Assembly: GCA_016648135.1 (NCBI GenBank)
Contig: JADDOH010004303.1
Location: 1 to 64,000, forward strand
From: Agrypnia vestita
Taxonomy: Eukaryota > Arthropoda > Insecta > Trichoptera > Phryganeidae
DNA length: 64,000 nt
Direction: 5' to 3'
A program made the translations under genes and the position numbers. Below, piece by piece: positions 55,554 through 64,000 of the stretch. The notes below the pieces were generated by a model, which was not told the DNA's origin, made no database searches, and saw only the letters and a program-made list of their open reading frames with translations. How positions within the stretch are numbered: position 1 is the stretch's first letter; each line of letters opens with the position of its first letter.

Positions 55554-57039
55554 TAAAAAACATTTTTTTTTATTTACATAGATTTTTGCATTATCCACCT
55601 ATCAAACATCCCGTTTTCGTAACCAGCATAGCACCCCTTTGTGTTTCAAAGGTCTGGCGGGGCGTTTATAAATTTTTAGCATTTAGAGGATGCTGCAGGA
55701 GTTCGAGTGGGCGTTGTGTCGTATAGAAAAATAACGTGTGCTCATTGGTGCCAACTGTCTACACTGCACACATCACCATTGTCAATAATTACGTACACGA
55801 TCGCGAATAAAATATCGCCAGCGTGTTACCACGTTGCGTCAGATAGCTAGCACACCAGCTTGGTTAATTCATCATAGAGAGTGGCTATCAAAATTGAAAA
55901 GAACAGTTTATCGAGATACAAAATGACAGTGAAGCCAAAATAATATTCAATCAATGTGATTACGATGCTTTTTGGATTCATTTTCGCCATCAATATCCTC
56001 TTCTGTAGAAAGAAGTAAAATTACTAATCATGAAGCATTTAGTAGAAAAGAGTTCTAGCGCAGTTATGCAAATAATTAAAAAATCACGAAATCGATTACA
56101 AGCAAGCCAAAGAGGAGATTTGAGATTTTATTTTAACTAAACATAAATCCAATATAACGAAATTGACACAATCATATAAGGCTCATGGATCTCACTAATA
56201 TCTTAATATTTTTTATTAAAAATTCATTTTTCATATTGAATTATTTACTTTTTTTATTGAAATAATATTATAATATTGTATGTTATTTTAATATGACACA
56301 TAAATCAATAAATATACAATTTTTATAGAAATAATCGCGTGTTTTATTTTAATTTCAAATTTTTTTATTTTCTCAATTTTTTATTTGTGGTAGGAAAACC
56401 ATTGCACAAAATATGTACGTAGAAAAAATATACATTCTAACTTTCGTTTTTTATGAGGGGGGGGGCGGGGGCGCTGGATAACTTTTTAATGGTGAAGGGG
56501 GCGATTCTTTCAATACGATTAAGAAATACTGCTTTAAACCAAGTTAATGCAACCAACACTAAATGAATTTTGCCGTTAGTCATTTTCGATAGTAAAAATG
56601 TTTTCTACTTTCATCTCATCTCATCATAAATCAGTTTTTGATAACTTTACATTAATAGGCCACAGTATATATGAAAAGGTAGGTAGATAATGCTGTTGGA
56701 GCCTACTGTTGAGTTATGGATAGGATAAACGTTTACCGACACATGTCAAAACACTGAATAAAAACAACTTTGAAGACACAAGTCAAAAATCACACAAACT
56801 ATAATCCATGTTGATACAACAGGCCCTAAGCGCCTTACATTGAACCATTTTGGGCAGATTATCGCGCTACCGACTCATCTATCAAGCGGAGCTGTACGCC
56901 AGGGCTCACGATGTAATTCATATTATATTAATGAAATTATTGCTCAATGTGTACATTTCCCCATATGTTTCTGATAGATTACGCAGGCAGGTAGTATTCA
57001 CGCAGTCAGTTATTGAACGCTACAAAACAAACGGAAATA
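55554..57039. other. Intergenic DNA, nothing recognised
   Basis: A G-rich run lies at 56456-56473. A 98-codon plus frame (56850-57146) has no known motif. Confidence 0.35.
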
Positions 57040-57260
57040 CTGGGCCATTTGTACGGTTATTAATCAGGCTATTTGCTCCAACTATAAAGCCATCAACGAA
57101 ATGGAAAGCGCGAAGGGAAGCACAAAACACGGCGCAAGCCCAATAAAAAGGGAATTAATAACGGCAGCTGACAGCGCGGTGCAGCGCCGAGACGCGCCGC
57201 CGATCTATTTATTACCCGATATGGATGATTGGGGAGGTTTCAATTGCATCCTAATAAATT
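57040..57260. promoter_or_regulatory. GC-richer island
   Basis: Complex sequence with TTATTAATCAGG, AATTAATAACGGCAGCTGACAG and GCGCCGAGACGCGCC. Candidate conserved non-coding element, with E-box- and homeobox-like words. Confidence 0.25.
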
Positions 57261-57299
57261 AGCCATTGTTGCGAAGGTAATAACAATTTGTTCGTTTAT

Positions 57300-57890
57300 T
57301 TTAATCATTTGGTTTGTGATTAAACGTTACGGGCGCGGCAGGAAACGCTTCCTTTCGTTTCCTCACTATTGAGGATCCGAGATGTTATTTTTGATATGGT
57401 ATAGAACGCAAATAAGCGTTTTGAGCACCCAGCGACTGTTTTTAAGAAGGCCTGTGGGCGTTTTCGGTACATGAAAACCAAGACGTGACGTCGGCTGATG
57501 AACAGCCTCGACTGACCGCCACCCACCTAGGCCGTGAAAATGCTGAAAAATGTGGACAACTATAAAAAAAAAACGCTCGACTGACGGCATTCTGTCCGCT
57601 CGAGCTATTGGATACACCTCCTCAGGGGCGTGCGTACAAATAACGAGTAATCCTCGGTGACCAGCTGGGCAAGCGCCTAGAGCAGCGCCTTGCGGTATCG
57701 CGACCAACCCCGGATTCTGCTGCTGGGTCCCCAAACCAGGTCCTCCGTGGGCTGCTGTCCTCTCGTTGCTACTGGAGTAACTGCAGATTCCTCTACCTAG
57801 ATTCCTGCAGACTAGATCCTCTGTTAGTTACGTTTTGTAACCCAGCTAGCGAAGGCCAAAGGCTCGGCTAAATTCCAAGATAAATAAATA
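57300..57890. other. GC-rich unresolved repeat candidate
   Basis: It ends AAATTCCAAGATAAATAAATA, an A-rich tail like those of LINEs. The minus frames of 68 and 122 codons are unrecognised. It may be a non-coding LINE 3' region on plus. Confidence 0.25.
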
Positions 57891-58394
57891 TCTCTATACG
57901 ATGCCTGTATTTGTATTGTACTCACAGTAGCGCAGAACACACCATAGCATTTGTGTTCTGTAGTATTTAAATATTTTTATTTATGTTCCATTAATATTTT
58001 ACCAGCAAAAGTGGCGCCATCTCTTAGTATAATGAGGCTGAACCCTTGGGGTACCTACTTGATATAATGACAACCGCCTTTCGTGTATGGGTTGGCAGCC
58101 ATGGCTGGCGCCATCTTTGAGCAGACTTTGAAACTAGTTTCTTAACTGTCAATCAAAGGTACAGTTGCCGGCAAACTTCTTGATATTTTTTGGGGTAGTG
58201 GGGGAATGCGCAGAAGACTAAATTTGGGTCTCGTTGCTTCCCCCCACCAGCCGCAAAATTTCAAGATGTTGGCCGGCTACTGTAGATAGCCTTTTTAACG
58301 CCATCTATGGAATTATTTTGAGAATAAATTATATTGGCGTTACAATCGCTAATTTAATTATTAAATAGGTGGGTACCTAATTTTTTTTTTTTTT
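57891..58394. other. Intergenic DNA, nothing recognised
   Basis: Complex sequence without frames. CGCCATC words recur (58016, 58109, 58299). Confidence 0.3.
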
Positions 58395-58577
58395 TTTTAA
58401 ATAGCGATGCGAACACGGAGTACGTGTCACATTGATATTCTTACTATTTTCAAACTAAGCTAAACGCTTGTGCTATGAAAATAGGACTAACTTGTTAGTC
58501 TGGAGTAAGGTTCGAACCCGCGAGCCTTGGATCACGAGGCGAGTGTCCTAACCACAAGACCAACAAGCTACTCTTTA
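58381..58577 (-). mobile_element. tRNA-derived SINE, copy 3
   Basis: On minus: GTAGCTTGTTGGTCTTGTGG, CTCGCCTCGTGATCC, CGGGTTCGAACC and the shared body, ending at a long A run (T run 58381-58401 on plus). Both A- and B-box are intact. It is nearly the same as 33361-33540. Confidence 0.85.
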
Positions 58578-59784
58578 TGTTTTTAAGTCAAACATGGAAT
58601 AAACTCTTTCCAATAATTGATTAGATTGCTTTCTATTGTGACGCGCCTTACCGATCTGTTCCGGGCGATAGTCGAGTCGTTTGATTAAATTAAATAATAC
58701 AGACTCCGCTCCGTTGCCATCGTCCTTTTTCCTTCGTCCGCTGCCCTCAACACAACTCTCCACGACGCGTACAGTGTGCCGCGAAACAATTTGTTTTATA
58801 AAGACCGCTTCATCGATACACTTTAACATTTAAAAACTATGTTTTACTGTAAAAATGTCGAATATGGCAGACGTCACGTAGATTTATTCTTATTATAACT
58901 TTTTTTTAAATTCATTACCTCTTGCTTTGCTCTTTAAGTTTTATCATTCTTAAGAACATAATTCATGTAAACGTCAAATTACGAATATTTGAAGGGTGTA
59001 TTTTTAGAGGTATAGAACTTTAAAATTAAATAAAAACTAACCCATAAAAACCAAGTTTTTACAATACTCCCTTTCTCATTTTCGGGTTTCGTGTCTACCA
59101 GATGCGTCAGAATATTTTCATACAACTTACTGAGTTGTATGAAAAAACCATTAAAAATTTGAAAAATCCAAAATTATACTATAATTATTAAATTTTTTAA
59201 CGAAAATTTGATAGATCTTCTTTATTGTCGCCACGAGTCTGCTTGCAAAGTTTCAGCTCGATTGAATCACGGGAAAAGGGTTAAAAATCGATACAAAGTT
59301 TTTGCGTCAGACAAGCCAGCAATCAGGCGCCACGAGTTAAAAGAAAGGGAGTAAAAAACAAAAAAATATTTTATGCTGTTAGTATTTAAAGGTGATTACT
59401 ATACCACGATTTTCGAACAAATTTGCGAGCGTTGTTCTGGCGTAAGACTATTCATAGTGAAGTGACAAATCAAACTGAGCACATATCAGCTGTCAAATTG
59501 GCTGTCGTTTAGATAAAGTGTTGCCAATTTTAAAAATAAACAAACACTAATGTTATAAAATTATCTTGAAAAATAAACAATACAATGGCGATTAGACCTC
59601 TTTTTATTCAAGAAAGACAATCGAATTAGTATGTGTAAGCTTATATATATAAGTTTATAGATAGAAATGTGATATGTATCTATCGCTATATGTGCGGTAG
59701 ACGTACGTCCAACTGTTGCGTACCTCTAGCCACGCAAGACTTGAAAGGTTGTCATCCTTGGTCATAGGAAATTTCAAGGCATAT
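58578..59784. other. Intergenic DNA, nothing recognised
   Basis: A small TCATACAAC/GTTGTATGA hairpin at 59120-59144. The 84-codon minus frame at 58575-58829 is unrecognised. Confidence 0.3.
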
Positions 59785-59905
59785 TTTTGATGTTCATAGC
59801 ATTTAATAATAAGTTAACATAATTATTAATTTCAAGGATTTTTAGCGTCGACCAGTTTCGATATCACTGCAACTTCGCGAATTCGGACGCATAATAACTG
59901 TTCCA
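59785..59905 (-). repeat. PLE-type ACCGGT repeat, relic
   Basis: On minus GCAGTGATATCGAAACTGGT then CGACGCTAAAAATCC and TTATGTTAACTTATT. It is a decayed relative of 30610-30770. Confidence 0.4.
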
Positions 59906-61074
59906 TAAATTATATATGTAAAGTGTTAAATGTCGGGTGGTAGCGAGACCTCATTCGTGTTAAGGGTGTGATATTGAGAAATGGGGAATATGTTAAATAA
60001 TGTTCTATTCGTTAAATTCAATTGTGAAATCTAATTTTGAGAGACTTTTTAATTTCTATCATTTCTATAAGGTCTAACCTAAGATTTTTACTATTTATAT
60101 GCAAAATAATAATGTTTTTATTTTTGGTGGCCTATGTCTAAAAGGTGATTACATAATTCTAAGAAATTATTCATTTTACTAAGGCATATTAGGAGTTCAT
60201 TTCATTCTTCATAGCTATGCGCTGAATAGTCATTGCAATTAAATTTATATATACCGGAATGAATGTAATTGTATTGTTGATCTTTAGAGTTTATTAGAAT
60301 TTACCTTAGTTATCATTACTTTAAATAAGCGGCTCTAATATGACTGGGTAAAATTATAAATACGACTAGATATATGTCGAATTTCAGGATTCCACGAGTG
60401 TCTCTTGGTTCCACTAACTAGTGCATGGACCACGTATGTCTTCTCGATCGGAACGCGTATTTCATTGATGGTTTCCCTGATGAAACCTATCTGATTGAGA
60501 TAATGAAGAAAGCCTTGATAATGGCTATGGTACACATTCATATAAAATAAATCACTCCCTAAAGATGGATAATGAGTGTTCAACACGGATAAATAAAATA
60601 CAGACAAGTTTGAGACTATTAGCAATGTTGGTGAAATGAAGAACGACACAGTGAAATGAGCGCACGGAAAATACAGAGATACTATCACGGGTTCGCTGCG
60701 GAGAAAAATGAATCACTCGCTATTAATTAAAGTTTTATTTGATCTCCAAAGTCACTGGACACGAATTTAAAAGGAGCACTGTTTTGTTGATTCACACAAT
60801 TTTGCATTCGCCACTCAAGATTAATCCACAAATACGTAAGTGGGTACCTTCCTATTTCAATATATTTTTGTCTATCGTTTTTTTACGGTCAGTCGTACGG
60901 ATTCGTTCACTTTTATCATATCCCCGAACGATAAACCGTTTTCATTTTAAACTCTCCATTTTGTGGGAGTTCTTGAAGTTTCTGATTTATTCCTAGTATT
61001 TCGGACACTACCAGTTCTTTCCAATTCACGCAATTCTTTCCCTTTCCATAGTCAATATGAGTATATACAGCATT
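59906..61074. other. Intergenic DNA, nothing recognised
   Basis: The frames at 60335-60688 (-) and 60739-60996 (+) have no known domain. Confidence 0.35.
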
Positions 61075-61390
61075 AGTAAGGAGTCAGGATGCTCCGTGAC
61101 ACGAGGAACGCCCTGTGCTTCCGCACATTTAAAAATGCAATTTCAGAGAACAAAATGTTGCCTTTATGACTCTGCCGTCGGTGGAGTGGTTCATTCTTTC
61201 TCCTAATTACCCGCGGGACACTGCTCTTGCGTTTCGCAATTTCTCCCACCCTGGCTGTGACGTCAGGCGGATAATGCAAATATAATGCAGTCGCAAACTC
61301 CGCTCAAAACCTGCGTCTTCCGACACGACGCCGACGCAGAGTGGCGCTGCGCGTTTGTAATAACAGTACTCTAAGGGCGGTACTGGGCTG
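61075..61390. promoter_or_regulatory. GC-richer island with CRE and octamer words
   Basis: TGACGTCA (61258) and ATGCAAAT (61275) lie in complex CpG-containing sequence. Two minus frames (63 and 68 codons) lack known motifs. Regulatory role inferred only. Confidence 0.25.
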
Positions 61391-61427
61391 AGAGCCAATC
61401 AAACATACAATGATACATTATTGTAAA

Positions 61428-61964
61428 CAGTGATGTACAAGATACCCTATACAAAGTGTCTGGAATACAAAATGCAAGATACTTTAAAATCAACTATTTC
61501 AAATACCTGGAATCTGAAATGGTATCTGAAATACTAGATACAAAGTGCGTATCTTCCAAATACTTTTTAAAGATAAAATACTTTTGTAAGAAAACACATT
61601 TTATTGAATGTAAGTTTATTTTTTTACGTGAATTATTTACGAATAAATCGCGTTGTTCGCGCAAAAGTGACAAGATAAAATATTATATTTTTAAGGTTTT
61701 AATTGAGATTTAAGTAAAACCAGTTCTTCAAACATTTTGTCGCTCATTTTTCTTCGATGAGGTCTCATTATAGGTACATCATTGGAAAAAATTATCTTAG
61801 CAATCTTAATATTTACAAAATACTAAGATACCAAAAGAATGTATCTAAATACAAGATACAAGATGACTATTCAAAAAAGTATTTCAGATACAAGATGAAA
61901 ATACGTATTTTGCATCTTGTATCTGTACTTCAAATACTTGTATCTTAGATAAGTCACATCTCTG
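61428..61964. mobile_element. hAT-type MITE with 8-bp target duplication
   Basis: ATTGTAAA flanks both ends (61420-61427 and 61965-61972). The ends start CAGTGATGT and, on minus, CAGAGATGT, the short CAGNGATG-type termini of hAT elements. The 537-bp interior has many AGATAC/GTATCT and CAAATAC words in both orientations, like subterminal transposase-binding repeats. There is no transposase. Confidence 0.85.
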
Positions 61965-62254
61965 ATTGTAAAATACATGCAGCGGATCCTGAGGGAATTC
62001 ATCGTTAACTGGTCCAAATCAGGGAATGAGGCCCAAATCAATGTTCCCGACTGTAAATTAAAAAGATTTTTTTCTGACGAAAAATCGATTGGATTCCACA
62101 TTCATAGAACCATTGTTGGGTTCTTGGATGGTTTGGAAATGCGTTAAACAAATGCAACAGACTTCGCAGCAATTTCTAATTATAAAAATAAATTTAAAAA
62201 CTATAACCCAGGTGGATAAAAAAGGTACTAATATTATGATTGTATCTTTGAAGG

Positions 62255-62372
62255 GTTTTAAGCAATGTTTATGGCTTGTGGTTGGACATAATTATTATTT
62301 TTTTCAAAAACTTGATATAAACTACTTTGATTGTTTTAAACGCCAATCGGTTTCGATACCACTGTATCTTAG
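62255..62372 (-). repeat. PLE-type ACCGGT repeat, relic with intact stem II
   Basis: On minus GATACAGTGGTATCGAAACC keeps a perfect GATAC-AGTG-GTATC stem and the GAAA core. Stem III is mutated to ACCGAT. The 3' part AGTAGTTTATATCAAG and TTATGTCCAACCACAAG matches 30610-30770. Confidence 0.55.
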
Positions 62373-62639
62373 TAAAAAATTAAATACAGCAAAATTTAAT
62401 AAGTAAGAAGAGCACCCAATCGGATAGAAATAACAAAAATATTTGGATATAATATTCTTAAATTTGTGCCTACACAAAATTTTCAATAACAAAATACCAA
62501 AACCTTTTTGATCAAAATTTTTATAAATAGTGAAATACATAGTTGTAAACCGTTATTAAATTGTAAACATTTAATTATTACTATTACTTAATTTTAATTG
62601 GCAATAAGATTGATTCACAAATGTTATATAAATAATAAT

Positions 62640-62853
62640 ATTCTTGAACATTATACTACTGGAAGAGCACTGTCTGCTATAATACAGTAAACTACTAGTG
62701 TAGCAGGCAGGGCGTCAAATCAATTTAGTGTTTACTTGCTGCCAAGACACTCAGCAACAATGAAAAAAGCATAATTTAATTTTGTAAACACTGTAAACAT
62801 TTGTAACATTGAACATTGAATAAACATTTGAATTTGAATTTGAATTTGAAAAA
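62640..62853 (+). mobile_element. LINE 3' untranslated tail with (TTGAAT)n
   Basis: GCAGGCAGGGC and GCTGCCAAGACACTCAGC, then a T/A-rich segment ending in TTGAATTTGAATTTGAA (62829-62850). A hexamer-repeat tail of this kind is a LINE 3' end. No coding part remains. Confidence 0.5.
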
Positions 62854-63209
62854 ACTATAAATAGGAATATAATAATATTGCAATATAATTTTTACATAAA
62901 ATTATTTAATGTACAGAGGCTTAAAAATACATGTATTGAGATGCCGGAAAATATGAAGTAAGTATGTAAATAAGCTGAATGAATTTAAAAATACTACAAT
63001 TATTCTAAATAATTATTGTATAGTATTATAGATTTTGGAATGGGTTGTAATAGAATTTTATTATAGATTATGGAAAGCAAATGTAAATATCAGAGCAATC
63101 AACTATCTTTATTTCAATTTTCTGTCAGTAGCTTGCTGGAATTACAACAAAAGCACTGAATAGCCGCTAACGAGACGCGGACAGCCGATTGTGACACGTA
63201 GATATTGAC
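62854..63209. other. Intergenic DNA, nothing recognised
   Basis: AT-rich without motifs. Confidence 0.3.
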
Positions 63210-63265
63210 GTGCATGTAGCCTGAGCCGCGCACTCATTGTATCGCGCGGCTCAGGCAACATGCAC
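63210..63265. repeat. 22-bp-arm GC-rich hairpin
   Basis: GTGCATGTAGCCTGAGCCGC GC (63210-63231) pairs with 63244-63265 with one mismatch across a 12-base loop. The following 450 bp are strongly T/C-rich on plus. Confidence 0.8.
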
Positions 63266-64000
63266 GGTCTTGGCATTTGTTGTATTTTTCTTGTTAATTT
63301 TTTATTTTTTGTATCTATTCTTTCTCACACTCGATACTGTCTCTACGGTGCAATTTTTGTCATTATTTCTCATTTCGTTTATTTTGCTTTGACTCCATTA
63401 CAATTCACTTACCTTTTTCTTTTCCGTTTAGGCCTCATTCGTATCTTCATATTCAACTCGTCTTAATCTGTAACATGCTCATTCTTCTTATACTGATTTA
63501 TTATTATTTTGCTACAAACATTGTAGGTATTTTATTCACCAACTTTGTACTCTCGCTAAATATTACTTGGCTATGTATCTTATCACATATACCTACTTTT
63601 AGTCCGATGCTTTCTCCTTTCAACTTTTATTTTGAGTTGTCACCCAAGAGTTTTTCAATACTCATTCATGTATTCCACACACATCATATATAATACTTGT
63701 TTTACTTACACTGTATTTTATTTTCACCCTGTTTACCTTTCATGAAACTCACATCACATGGCTGTTACGACATGTAATCATACTTTATATATATATTTTT
63801 TGGTTTTGAATTCCTTTCACCTTGTGTCAGCACCAGACGTAGCGAGGATGACCGCTTTGGCATTAAAATAATGCCGAACTGGGTGGCGAAAGTGTAGGAC
63901 CGATATAGAGGCTATTGCTCATAAAACGGCCCTGGGTACGCGGTGGATCTCTCTTCGCTGTACCAGAAAATAATACCATAAATGACATGACGAAGAACAA
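63266..64000 (+). other. Pyrimidine-rich stretch and complex right edge
   Basis: 63266-63720 is T/C-rich on plus, which yields spurious Phe/Leu frames. 63820-64000 is complex sequence (GCATTAAAATAATGCC hairpin at 63858-63873) that looks like part of a repeat cut by the window edge. I could not name it. Confidence 0.3.

Noticed and set aside
1..64000. CRISPR arrays, bacterial operons or integrated phage
   Set aside because: No regularly spaced direct repeats, no Shine-Dalgarno-led frames and no long frames. Everything points to eukaryotic intergenic DNA.

Overview
The window reads as intergenic nuclear DNA of an arthropod, most likely a moth or butterfly. It is AT-rich, has no operons, Shine-Dalgarno sites or long host reading frames, and is crowded with insect-type mobile elements: cecropia-type mariner, Helitron, Penelope-like elements (PLEs), piggyBac, hAT, PIF/Harbinger, several non-LTR (LINE) families and tRNA-derived SINEs. 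The lepidopteran placement is an inference from that mixture and from the tRNA-headed SINE; it was not tested by any search. I found no convincing host protein gene, rRNA, genuine tRNA gene or CRISPR array. Nearly every reading frame above 60 codons is chance or a transposon fragment.

Layout. 0.16-0.87 kb: 3' end of a PLE (GIY-YIG endonuclease) followed by a hammerhead-ribozyme-like core. 1-18 kb: mostly plain AT-rich DNA with scattered LINE 3' fragments, a SINE, an LTR-like block, two hairpins and a foldback element. 18.5-20.9 kb: a decayed Helitron that keeps helicase motifs but has lost its Rep nuclease. 21.2-21.5 kb: a GC-rich cluster of hairpins with GAA loops. 23.4-24.05 kb: a Harbinger-like element. 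24.7-25.5 kb: LINE pieces. 28.2-28.9 kb: a second Harbinger-like element carrying a MADF exon. 30.8-33.6 kb: a LINE split by a mariner, then another LINE and a SINE. 36.8-38.14 kb: a second mariner, followed at 38.4-38.6 kb by a dense array of heat-shock-element motifs with a Helitron-like 3' end. 40.7-43.5 kb: a foldback family. 46-56 kb: LINE relics, PLE-derived inverted dimers, a large foldback with a 12-bp target duplication and an internally deleted piggyBac. 58-64 kb: a SINE, PLE relics, a hAT MITE and LINE tails.

Common thread. Two themes recur. First, many repeat families here (at about 12.0, 17.5, 34, 43.2, 47.3, 50.9, 55.2 and 55.4 kb) occur as inverted, usually tail-to-tail dimers. 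Second, several sites carry a CTGANGA...GAAA hammerhead-like core whose stem III is a short palindrome (ACATGT, ACCGGT, AACGTT, ACGT, ACGCGT), the layout described for ribozymes of Penelope-like elements. Between the transposons lie GC-richer, non-repetitive islands (about 1.1-1.5, 25.9-26.3, 30.2-30.5, 38.9-39.3, 41.6-41.8, 44.2-44.4, 50.0-50.3, 52.6-52.9, 57.0-57.3 and 61.1-61.4 kb) that could be conserved regulatory sequence. That last idea is untested.
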